This document shows positions 1-5,187 of a stretch of 9,631 nucleotides of DNA, piece after piece; position 1 is the first letter of the stretch, and the number at the start of each line of letters is the position of its first letter. The position numbers and the translations under genes were made by a program. This stretch comes from Treponema sp. (GTDB taxonomy: Bacteria; Spirochaetota; Spirochaetia; Treponematales; Breznakiellaceae), in the NCBI GenBank assembly GCA_031284105.1, contig JAITAN010000243.1, positions 1 through 9,631 of the forward strand. The letters are read 5' to 3'. The notes below the pieces were generated by a model. The model was not told the DNA's origin. It ran no database searches and saw only the letters and a program-made list of their open reading frames with translations.

Positions 1-30
1 CTTCGGCAAGGCGGATTTTTATATAGCGGT

Positions 31-107
31 TTTCCCAAAGCGTGCGAAGCGCGTAAAACGCGCAAAGCCGCGGCTTTGGGAAACAATCAAACGCCCGAAA
101 TTTCGGG
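31..107. repeat. Nested palindromes upstream of the first gene
   Basis: Four perfect inverted repeats lie close together. TTTCCCAAAG (31-40) pairs with CTTTGGGAAA (74-83). Inside that loop, GCGCGT (49-54) pairs with ACGCGC (58-63) around AAA. AAAGCCGCGGCTTT (64-77) is a self-palindrome that overlaps the outer right arm, so the folds compete. CCCGAAATTTCGGG (94-107) is a separate 14-base palindrome. No T-tract follows on either strand, so this does not look like an intrinsic terminator. A TATATA at 20-25 could be a -10 box that would start a transcript near the outer arm, but its -35 would lie outside the window. The role is unknown: a leader structure or protein-binding sites for the following gene are possible. 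Confidence 0.6.
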
Positions 108-140
108 AAATGAACTCACCTTTATTGTTAAGGAGAATAT

Positions 141-860
141 ATGGTAGTAGCAACCGATTGGATGCCCACGGCCCGTGTGAAAATCCTGGCCATGGCGCAT
201 GATCACATTACGTACATGACCGAGGACCGGCGCGTCCTATGGGGTATCCCCCCGGAACAGTATGCGGAATACCAAGCCCTGTACGGGAACGCATCGGCGT
301 TATTGGATCAGGCCATGAACATCCCGGAACGCACGCATGTGCTCACGGTACAGTGCGGCGGGGCGTTCGACAAGCTGAAGGCCAAGATGCGGTTCTTTCG
401 GGACCGGTATTTCAAGATGCCGCCGCTCACGGCCGCGGACTGGGCGGCCTTGGGCTTCCGGCTCAATGCCGAACACCCGACTCCCTCTCAGCCCCCGCGC
501 GGTATGCCGGGCGTAACCATCAGCTACCCGGGCGGGCCCCACATGCTGACGCTGCGCCTTGGCCCCCTCGCCGGAACCGAGCCGCCGAACGGCGGCGGCT
601 ACGGCTACGCGATCTACGTTGGGCTTATGCCCGCGGGAGGCGCGACCTTGGAACAGGCCGCGTCCGTGAAACACTACCTGATGTCGCCGCCGAGCGACGG
701 GGAGCCGCTGAAGCACTACCGGTTCACGATGAGGAGGAAGGAAAAGATAAGCTTTGAGTCATCGGAAGGGGGCATGACGGTGTACGTGTGCAGCCGGTAC
801 GAGAATAAGAAAGGGGAAGTAGGGCTGTGGGGGCCCGTGTCCTCGGCCGTGGTGCCGTAG
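141..860 (+). CDS. Hypothetical protein with FnIII-like C-terminus
   Basis: This encodes a 239-residue protein of unknown function. The ATG start is supported by AAGGAG at 130-135, five bases upstream. There is no signal peptide or membrane segment, so a cytoplasmic location is likely. Residues 1-110 look helical and contain a basic stretch (DKLKAKMRFFRDRYF, 77-91). A proline-rich linker follows (about 112-124). The C-terminal part from about 125 to 239 looks beta-rich and ends in RRKEKISFE (198-206), VYVCSRYENKKGE (214-226) and WGPVSSAVVP (230-239). I recall this ending, with a pattern like RYEN-KG-GP-SA-P, from a family of hypothetical proteins common in Treponema and Bacteroidetes, where it resembles a fibronectin type III fold. 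That is recognition from memory, not a search. The gene is much richer in GC than its neighbours (45 of 60 bases at 541-600). It is monocistronic, with a terminator downstream. Confidence 0.8.
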   Translation: MVVATDWMPTARVKILAMAHDHITYMTEDRRVLWGIPPEQYAEYQALYGNASALLDQAMNIPERTHVLTVQCGGAFDKLKAKMRFFRDRYFKMPPLTAADWAALGFRLNAEHPTPSQPPRGMPGVTISYPGGPHMLTLRLGPLAGTEPPNGGGYGYAIYVGLMPAGGATLEQAASVKHYLMSPPSDGEPLKHYRFTMRRKEKISFESSEGGMTVYVCSRYENKKGEVGLWGPVSSAVVP

Positions 861-869
861 GATCGGAGC

Positions 870-903
870 CGCGTCCGGGCCGTATGTACGCGGCCCGGAC
901 GCG
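870..903 (+). other. Strong hairpin just after the first gene
   Basis: A 13-base-pair perfect stem runs from 870-882 (CGCGTCCGGGCCG) to 891-903, with an 8-base loop. It begins nine bases after the stop codon. Only a weak T-rich stretch (TGTATTT) follows, so it is a poor terminator by itself. It probably acts with the better hairpin just downstream, for example as a 3'-end stabiliser or first half of a tandem terminator. Confidence 0.55.
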
Positions 904-916
904 TGTATTTCGCGGG

Positions 917-957
917 ATCCCGTGGGGCCGCGTTACGGCCGCGCGGGATTGTTTTTT
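917..957 (+). terminator. Rho-independent terminator of the first gene
   Basis: A GC-rich stem pairs 917-930 (ATCCCGTGGGGCCG) with 936-949, with one GU pair, one GG mismatch and a 5-base loop (CGTTA). It is followed by TTGTTTTTT (949-957). This is the classic layout of an intrinsic terminator for plus-strand transcription. It closes the hypothetical gene before the convergent fabD. Confidence 0.85.
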
Positions 958-1022
958 ACTTTTGAAATTCACATGCTTCCTGCGTATCCGTCAATACCGA
1001 AGCGCCGCGTCTCAAGCCGCCG

Positions 1023-1043
1023 AAAAACCGGCTTTCCGGTTTT
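1023..1043 (-). terminator. Probable terminator of fabH-fabD
   Basis: AAAACCGG (1024-1031) and CCGGTTTT (1036-1043) form a perfect 8-base-pair stem with a 4-base loop. Read on the minus strand, the hairpin ends in five T (1023-1027), 53 bases after the fabD stop codon. It is symmetrical enough to act in both directions. Its T-tract lies partly within the stem, so its efficiency is uncertain. Confidence 0.6.
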
Positions 1044-1095
1044 CAGACCGCGCACGTCCTGCGGCAACTGCCGGCGGCGCATGTGCCATGGTAAG

Positions 1096-2055
1096 CTACC
1101 CTTGATCGCCCATAAGCGTTGCCAGCGCCTGAACGGTTCCGGCCGCAAGGCAGGGAATGGGACTTTCCATAGTCCGCCACAAGCCCGTAAGCACGGTACC
1201 GGGTCCGGTTTCCAACGCCGCGTCAAAGCCGCGGCTTTCAATAAGCGCCTTCTCTTCGGCCGCCCACTGTACCGGACTCACTATATGCCGTAGGGCAAGG
1301 CGTTTCGCTTCCGCGCCGCTTGTTATGGGCTTGGCGGTAACGTTGGAATACAGCGCAATGAGCGGATCATGAAAGGCCGCCGCGTCCAGAAACGGCTTGA
1401 ACCGCTCCGCCGCGCGGTCCATAAGCGGCGAATGGAAGGGACCGGCTACCGCCAGCCTGATAAAGCGCCGCGCTCCGGCGGCTTTGAACAAAGGCTCGGC
1501 CTGCATAAGCGCGGCCGCGGTACCGGACACTACGGTCTGCTTTTGTGAATTGATGTTCGCTGCAAAAAGCCCTTCGATCCGCCATTCGGCAAGCAATTTT
1601 ATAACCGTTTCCGGTGAAAGACCGGTTACCGCGGCCATGCCGGGCGCGCCGCCGCCTTGCGCCAACTCATCCGCGGTTTGCTGCATGGCTTTTCCGCGTT
1701 CGTGCGCCAAACGGAAACAGTCTTCCGCGGACACGACGCCGGCCGCGGCAAGCGCAGCGTATTCGCCGAGGCTGAAACCGGCCGCCGCAACGGGAGCCAC
1801 GCCCCGCTCTCCGAGAAACGCAGCGGCCGCGAGGTTGACCAGCGTAATCGCCGGTTGAGAAACATCGGTACGTTTCAACGTTTCTTCATCCGCGGTTCCG
1901 AGCAGCGTTTTCATATCCATGCCCGTACTATCGGAACAGAGAGAAAACAGATCTTTCACACGTTCCGATTGCTCATAAAAATCAAGCCCCATACCCGCGT
2001 ACTGAGCGCCTTGACCGGGAAACAAAAATGCCGCTTTTTTATTTTTTATATCCAT
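1096..2055 (-). CDS. fabD: Malonyl-CoA:ACP transacylase FabD
   Basis: FabD transfers the malonyl group from malonyl-CoA to acyl carrier protein, supplying the extender unit for type II fatty acid synthesis in the cytoplasm. The 319-residue length is usual for the family. Visible motifs are FPGQGAQ (12-18), the nucleophile elbow GFSLGEY (93-99) with catalytic Ser95, Arg120 in HERGKAM, which should contact the malonyl carboxylate, the catalytic His208 in GPFHSPLM (205-212), and GPG (284-286). The elbow residue before Ser is Phe, where the E. coli enzyme has His (GHSLGE). The ATG is preceded on the minus strand by AAGGAAG (complement of 2061-2067), five bases away. It is the second gene of an operon with fabH, 15 bases downstream of it, and no acpP, fabG, fabF or plsX is present in the window. 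Confidence 0.96.
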   Translation of the reverse strand: MDIKNKKAAFLFPGQGAQYAGMGLDFYEQSERVKDLFSLCSDSTGMDMKTLLGTADEETLKRTDVSQPAITLVNLAAAAFLGERGVAPVAAAGFSLGEYAALAAAGVVSAEDCFRLAHERGKAMQQTADELAQGGGAPGMAAVTGLSPETVIKLLAEWRIEGLFAANINSQKQTVVSGTAAALMQAEPLFKAAGARRFIRLAVAGPFHSPLMDRAAERFKPFLDAAAFHDPLIALYSNVTAKPITSGAEAKRLALRHIVSPVQWAAEEKALIESRGFDAALETGPGTVLTGLWRTMESPIPCLAAGTVQALATLMGDQG

Positions 2056-2070
2056 AACCGCTTCCTTTTA

Positions 2071-3090
2071 CTACCATCTGATCAAAGCGCCGCCGTACGT
2101 CAGCCCCGCGCCGAATGCAACGCACAGGATATGATCGCCCTTCCGCAGCCTGCCGCTTCGGTTAAGCTCATCAAGAGCAATAGGAATGGAAGCCGATGAC
2201 GTATTGGCGTATTCGGCGATATTAAGGAAGAATTTCTCTTCCGGCAGGGCAAGCCGCTTTGCCGCAGCCTGTACGATCCGCGCATTCGCCTGATGAGGCA
2301 CGATAAGAGCGATATCTTCAATGGTGAGATGTTCCGCATCAAGCAATTTCGTAATAGTTTCGGCGATGGCGTTTACCGCAAAGACGTATACAGCCCTGCC
2401 GTTCATCTCAATATGAGGCGGTACGGCAAACGCATCTCCTTTCTTAAACGGATCGCGTGATCCGCCTTTTCTCATAATCAAATCTTCTGCGCCGGACCCG
2501 TCCGCACCCAAAATAGCTCTCAGTACGCCGCTTTGGGTATCCGTTTTCTCAAGCAGGACTGCGCCCGCGCCGTCTCCAAACAATACGCAGGTGCTCCGGT
2601 CGCTCCAATCCACAAAACGCGAAAGTACGTCCGCGCCGATTATCAGCGCGCGCCGCCTGCCTTTGTTCACTGAAAGCAGCCCTGCTCCGGTCTCAAGCGC
2701 GTATATAAAACTTGAACATGCGTTTACAATATCCATAGCGCCCGCGTTCTTTGCCCCCAACATATCCTGCACGATGCAGGCTGTAGCCGGACAACAGAAA
2801 TAATCCCCAGACGAAGAGCCTACAATCACCATATCCACGGTCAACGCAAGTTCCTCTACCGTTTTTTCAACGCATGTTCCTTGTTCTATAGCCATAGCGA
2901 GCGCGTTACGCGCCGACTCCGCGGCCAAATCGCTGCATGAAGTCCGCTCATCAACAAGGTGCCGCGCTTCTATTCCGGTATGCGAGCGTATCCACTCGTC
3001 ATTTGTGTCGAGCGTTTTCGCCAATTCATCGTTGGTTACCCGTTTTGGCGGAATGGCTCTGCCGGTTCCGATAATTTCAAATCCCATCAT
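2071..3090 (-). CDS. fabH: Beta-ketoacyl-ACP synthase III FabH
   Basis: FabH condenses a short acyl-CoA, usually acetyl-CoA, with malonyl-ACP and so starts fatty acid synthesis. The protein has 339 residues and the full Cys-His-Asn triad: Cys125 in NACSSFIYAL, His266 in PHQAN and Asn296 in YANTSSASIP. GDGAGAVLL (172-180) and the C-terminal FGAGLTYGGALIRW are also typical. It is about 20 residues longer than E. coli FabH; a likely insertion lies around 68-84 (IEQGTCVEKTVEELALT). Two ATG codons are adjacent (complement of 3088-3090 and 3085-3087). AAGGAG (complement of 3094-3099) is three bases from the first and six from the second, so translation may well begin at the second, at 3087. It is the promoter-proximal gene of fabH-fabD. 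The acyl-CoA preference cannot be read from the sequence. Confidence 0.96.
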   Translation of the reverse strand: MMGFEIIGTGRAIPPKRVTNDELAKTLDTNDEWIRSHTGIEARHLVDERTSCSDLAAESARNALAMAIEQGTCVEKTVEELALTVDMVIVGSSSGDYFCCPATACIVQDMLGAKNAGAMDIVNACSSFIYALETGAGLLSVNKGRRRALIIGADVLSRFVDWSDRSTCVLFGDGAGAVLLEKTDTQSGVLRAILGADGSGAEDLIMRKGGSRDPFKKGDAFAVPPHIEMNGRAVYVFAVNAIAETITKLLDAEHLTIEDIALIVPHQANARIVQAAAKRLALPEEKFFLNIAEYANTSSASIPIALDELNRSGRLRKGDHILCVAFGAGLTYGGALIRW

Positions 3091-3125
3091 GCGCTCCTTC
3101 TGTACCTGATTTTCTTCAAGTTAGC

Positions 3126-3154
3126 ATTATGCGTAATTTGCTGAACAACGTCAA
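3126..3154 (-). promoter_or_regulatory. Sigma70-type promoter of fabH-fabD
   Basis: On the minus strand there is TTGACG (complement of 3149-3154), a 17-base spacer, and CATAAT (complement of 3126-3131). Both hexamers match the consensus at five of six positions and the spacing is ideal. The predicted start is near 3119, giving a leader of about 30 bases before the fabH Shine-Dalgarno and ATG. Confidence 0.8.
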
Positions 3155-3165
3155 GGCTACGGAGA

Positions 3166-3213
3166 CCGGAGCCTCCGGACTATACTCCAGCGTTTTCAGA
3201 CGTCAGTCCGGAG
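3166..3213. repeat. Inverted repeats upstream of the fabH promoter
   Basis: CTCCGGACT (3173-3181) is perfectly complementary to AGTCCGGAG (3205-3213) across a 23-base loop. The left arm can instead pair with CCGGAG (3166-3171), with one base between. The element begins about 12 bases upstream of the fabH -35 box. No T-tract follows on either strand. Its position suits an operator or a DNA-binding site for regulation of the fab operon, but the sequence alone does not show which. Confidence 0.4.
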
Positions 3214-3258
3214 CTTTCAGATTTGAAGCAAAAGCTTTCAGGCATTAGTCTACTATGA

Positions 3259-3293
3259 AAAAGGCGGAATCGAAGGATACGCCTTTTGTTATT
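3259..3293. terminator. Orphan terminator-like hairpin
   Basis: AAAAGGCG (3259-3266) pairs with CGCCTTTT (3280-3287) around a 13-base loop. On the plus strand TTTTGTTATTTTT follows (3284-3296). On the minus strand the stem ends in five T. Either direction could work, yet no recognised gene ends here. It may close an unannotated small transcript or be a remnant. Confidence 0.35.
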
Positions 3294-3465
3294 TTTAATC
3301 CGCGGGAAGGAGCCGGCCGGTCTCCTTTCTATGGAACATAGAGCTTCAATGGCAAGAAAACAAACAAATGTTTTATCTTGTCGATTGTTTATGATTGATA
3401 TAACGTCATTAGTATAGAAAATATCCTATGTTACTCTTTGGTTTCAGTCGGTTTTATGAGCCGCC

Positions 3466-3642
3466 ATGCACCTCATTTCATTGTATAGAAGAGCAGCGGA
3501 GCCTCCCTCTGAAAAAGAGGAACGGATAAAAGAGACCTTGAGCGCGGTTCGGGAGCGGTGCGAGAGGCGGCGCAAAGTCTATCGGATGAAACCGGATTAT
3601 TTCCATCTCCCGAAAGACAGGCGGCTCGCTATCTTAGAATAG
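3466..3642 (+). CDS. Possible 58-residue small protein or gene remnant
   Basis: An ATG-to-TAG frame of 58 codons, rich in charged residues. It begins MHLISLYRRAAEPPSEKEER and the C-terminal half contains RERCERRRKVYRMKPDYF (29-46) and LPKDRRLAILE (48-58). The amphipathic, Arg/Glu-rich C-terminus looks more protein-like than random sequence, and GC rises here relative to the AT-rich DNA just upstream. Against a functional gene: no Shine-Dalgarno precedes the ATG, and an in-frame TGA lies only two codons upstream of it. I do not recognise the family. It could be a real small protein, the 3' end of a decayed gene, or chance. Confidence 0.3.
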   Translation: MHLISLYRRAAEPPSEKEERIKETLSAVRERCERRRKVYRMKPDYFHLPKDRRLAILE

Positions 3643-3669
3643 CCGGCATTGAGAATAAGGGAGGCTATC

Positions 3670-3698
3670 TTGCATAAATTTTGTTTCTGATGTAAGAT
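3670..3698 (+). promoter_or_regulatory. Probable secG promoter
   Basis: TTGCAT (3670-3675), a 17-base spacer, and TAAGAT (3693-3698) form a reasonable sigma70-type promoter. The predicted start is near 3705, about 34 bases before the secG ATG. The -10 matches consensus at four of six positions. Confidence 0.55.
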
Positions 3699-3738
3699 TA
3701 AAAAGTTAAAGTTATTCCCTAATGATGAGGTTTGCATA

Positions 3739-4095
3739 ATGGGTGTTTTAGGTATTGTTCTATTGGTATTCTTTATAATAGTAGCGATTCTGTTGGTTTT
3801 TCTTATCCTTATTCAGGATGAAGAAGGCGACGGTTTAGGCGGTATTTTTACCGGCGGAAGTTCATCCGCATTCGGATCGAGATCGGGCAACATACTCACC
3901 AGAGCGACTTCCGTTCTAGGTGCATTGTTCCTAATGCTGAGTTTAGGGCTTGCCCTTGCGAGCAAGTCTGACAGCGGATCGGGCGTTGAAGCTGCAGGAA
4001 GGCAATTGTCTACCGAATCGTCTGCAAACAACTGGGTGGACGAAGAAACATCGGGCGACAGCGGGCAGTCCGGTACTACGGACGCAGCGGAATAA
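3739..4095 (+). CDS. secG: Protein translocase subunit SecG
   Basis: SecG is the small accessory membrane subunit of the SecYEG channel and assists SecA-driven protein export. The 118-residue protein has two hydrophobic segments, about 4-26 and 57-74. Between them is the conserved cytoplasmic loop: a Gly/Ser-rich stretch (GGIFTGGSSSAFGSRSG, 34-50) followed by NILTRAT (51-57). The C-terminal tail from about 75 is acidic and rich in Ser, Gly and Thr, and is probably unstructured. The Shine-Dalgarno is weak (GAGG about eight bases before the ATG). It follows its own promoter and is 100 bases upstream of ptsN in the same direction, so co-transcription is plausible. Confidence 0.93.
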   Translation: MGVLGIVLLVFFIIVAILLVFLILIQDEEGDGLGGIFTGGSSSAFGSRSGNILTRATSVLGALFLMLSLGLALASKSDSGSGVEAAGRQLSTESSANNWVDEETSGDSGQSGTTDAAE

Positions 4096-4105
4096 CTAGC
4101 GTGGA

Positions 4106-4166
4106 ACCAATGAAATATGCTTTTAGCAAGCGGCAATATGCCTGTAGCGGGAGCATTGGTGCTACA
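4106..4166 (+). promoter_or_regulatory. Competing hairpins between secG and ptsN
   Basis: ACCAATG (4106-4112) can pair with CATTGGT (4154-4160). TGTAGC (4143-4148) can pair with GCTACA (4161-4166), and its loop contains the CATTGGT arm. The two folds are therefore exclusive or form a pseudoknot. A small GGCA-ATA-TGCC hairpin lies at 4132-4142. GCTTTT follows at 4172-4177, a weak T-tract. It could be an attenuator or an RNA processing site that uncouples secG and ptsN levels; the evidence is structural only. Confidence 0.3.
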
Positions 4167-4195
4167 TAGCAGCTTTTCAAAACAATGGAGGAACT

Positions 4196-4657
4196 ATGTT
4201 GTTAAGCGAAGTATTCACAAAAGACCTCATTAAAGTCGATTTAGAAGCTGAAGATAAGGATGAGGCGTTTGAAGAGATGGTCGATCTTTTTTGTACCGCT
4301 AAACAGTTGAGCGTACGTGAAGAAATATTAAAAAGTCTGAGAGAAAGAGAGAAGCTTATGTCAACCGGTATCAGAACGGGAGTAGCGATTCCGCATGGAA
4401 AAATGCAGTTTCTTGATGATATACATGGAGTATTCGGTATTTCAAAAAAAGGCATCGAATACGATGCTTTAGACGGGCAGCCGGTTCACCTTATATTTAT
4501 GATTCTGGTACCATCTGAAACGGATAAACACCTCAAGATACTTAAAAATCTTGCCGAATTGCTTCTGAACCCGGAATTCTATATGGACATGTATTCACAG
4601 AAGGATGTTGAAGGCATTTATAATACCCTTAAGAAACATGAGGATCACCTTATATAA
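4196..4657 (+). CDS. ptsN: PTS EIIA-type regulator PtsN
   Basis: A single EIIA domain of the fructose/mannitol (nitrogen-PTS) class, 153 residues, with no transporter EIIB or EIIC part. The phosphorylated histidine is His67 in TGVAIPHGK (61-69), which would accept phosphate from HPr or NPr. The domain also shows the usual N-terminal LL-EVFTKDLIKVDLEAEDKDEAF region and the DGQPVHLIFMILVPSETDKHLKIL core, split here as DGQPVHLIFMILVP (93-106) and SETDKHLKIL (107-116). Stand-alone EIIA proteins usually act as phosphorylation-state regulators rather than in sugar uptake. As I recall, treponemes keep such ptsN genes with an incomplete PTS. GGAGG (4187-4191) lies four bases before the ATG. The gene follows secG and precedes the ATPase operon by 119 bases. 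Its target here is unknown. Confidence 0.9.
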   Translation: MLLSEVFTKDLIKVDLEAEDKDEAFEEMVDLFCTAKQLSVREEILKSLREREKLMSTGIRTGVAIPHGKMQFLDDIHGVFGISKKGIEYDALDGQPVHLIFMILVPSETDKHLKILKNLAELLLNPEFYMDMYSQKDVEGIYNTLKKHEDHLI

Positions 4658-4677
4658 AGGGTATATCCGTTACGATA

Positions 4678-4709
4678 TTGATTTGCGGGGTATTAAACCC
4701 GCATAAAAT
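4678..4709 (+). promoter_or_regulatory. Weak candidate promoter for the ATPase operon
   Basis: TTGATT (4678-4683) with CATAAA (4702-4707, spacer 18) or TAAAAT (4704-4709, spacer 20) is a plausible but imperfect promoter. The spacer contains a small hairpin, GCGGG (4685-4689) with CCCGC (4698-4702), not followed by a T-tract. Transcription from the upstream secG-ptsN unit could also enter the operon. Confidence 0.3.
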
Positions 4710-4726
4710 CTATACCGCGTAGAACG

Positions 4727-4771
4727 AAACGACTCTCTCCCATCGTTTTGCAGCGGGGAGAGCCAGAGGAG
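4727..4771 (+). promoter_or_regulatory. Foldable leader ahead of the ATPase Shine-Dalgarno
   Basis: CTCTCCC (4735-4741) pairs perfectly with GGGAGAG (4756-4762), and the Shine-Dalgarno AGAGGAG (4765-4771) starts two bases after this stem. AAACGA (4727-4732) can pair with TCGTTT (4743-4748), which lies in the loop of the first stem, so the two stems cross and either compete or form a pseudoknot. The pyrimidine run at 4733-4741 could also pair in part with the Shine-Dalgarno itself. Translational control of the first ATPase gene is a reasonable inference but not shown. Confidence 0.4.
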
Positions 4772-4776
4772 TACAT

Positions 4777-5184
4777 GTGGAAGACGCTGATGTTTTGCGG
4801 CGCTTACTAAAAATAGAAGCGGAAGCGGCAGAGCTTGTAAAAGATGCGGCTGTGGAAGCAGATAAACGTATTGCTGAAGCGGAAAAGCAGAACCGTCAGC
4901 GTTGTGATGACGTCTACACTGCGGAAGTAGCCATGCTTGAGGAAAAGTACAGCGCCGCTATCGCCTCGGTGAAAACTGAATATCAAAAACAACTTGATGG
5001 CTTTACGCAGAGCCTTAATGCCATGAAGATGAACAGCGAAAATTTTTCACAATTACTTGAAAGCCTGTTATTTGAACGTTGCGTTGTGGAAGAGAAAAAA
5101 GAAAAGAGCAAGAAAACAGCTAAAACAAAAACTATAGATAGTATTAAAAAATTTGAAAAGAATGAAAATGGGCAGGAAACGTAA
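4777..5184 (+). CDS. V/A-type ATPase G/H-like peripheral stalk subunit
   Basis: A 135-residue, highly charged protein that looks like a long coiled coil, as expected for the G/H peripheral stalk subunit that pairs with E and holds the catalytic head against the membrane sector. The N-terminal part (about 1-60) is rich in Glu, Ala and Lys with helical spacing (LLKIEAEAAELVKDAAVEAD, 10-29). The C-terminus from 105 is lysine-rich and probably flexible (KEEKSKK-type sequence, then DSIKKFEK). The start is GTG at 4777, with AGAGGAG (4765-4771) five bases upstream; the overlapping ATG at 4775 opens only a short frame. It is the first gene of the ATPase operon, and three bases separate its stop from the next ATG. 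Assignment rests on composition and position, since these subunits diverge strongly. Confidence 0.7.
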   Translation: MEDADVLRRLLKIEAEAAELVKDAAVEADKRIAEAEKQNRQRCDDVYTAEVAMLEEKYSAAIASVKTEYQKQLDGFTQSLNAMKMNSENFSQLLESLLFERCVVEEKKEKSKKTAKTKTIDSIKKFEKNENGQET

Positions 5185-5187
5185 CGT

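Larger units (their letters stand above)
3155..3669. other. Long gap between fabH and the secG promoter
   Basis: About 515 bases without a confident gene. From left to right: the inverted repeats at 3166-3213; a direct repeat AGCTTTCAG (3212-3220 and 3233-3241); a terminator-like hairpin at 3259-3287; an AT-rich stretch around 3340-3430; and a possible small ORF at 3466-3642. Two 28-codon ORFs starting at 3255 and near 3335 have no convincing ribosome binding site. No tRNA, tmRNA or other recognised structured RNA was seen. The whole could be a decayed gene region, or could hold a small RNA. Confidence 0.5.

Noticed and set aside
1..140. Intrinsic terminator of a gene left of the window
   Set aside because: The inverted repeats at 31-83 are strong, but no T-tract follows on either strand.
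239..757. Alternative plus-strand frame of 172 codons inside the first gene
   Set aside because: It has the Arg/Ala/Gly-rich look of an out-of-frame GC-rich sequence, with no ribosome binding site; the 141-860 frame has a good one and recognisable motifs.
922..1293. Plus-strand open frame of 123 codons across the convergent gap and the fabD 3' end
   Set aside because: It covers the terminator hairpin at 917-957 and overlaps fabD on the opposite strand, with no family-like sequence.
1397..1858. Plus-strand open frame of 153 codons inside fabD
   Set aside because: It is antisense to a gene with all catalytic motifs; high GC creates long shadow frames here.
3255..3341. A 28-codon ORF starting MKKAESKDTPF
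   Set aside because: No Shine-Dalgarno, and it spans the terminator-like hairpin at 3259-3287.
4685..4702. Hairpin GCGGG/CCCGC after ptsN as a terminator
   Set aside because: Only five base pairs and no T-tract follows, so it is not convincing as an intrinsic terminator.
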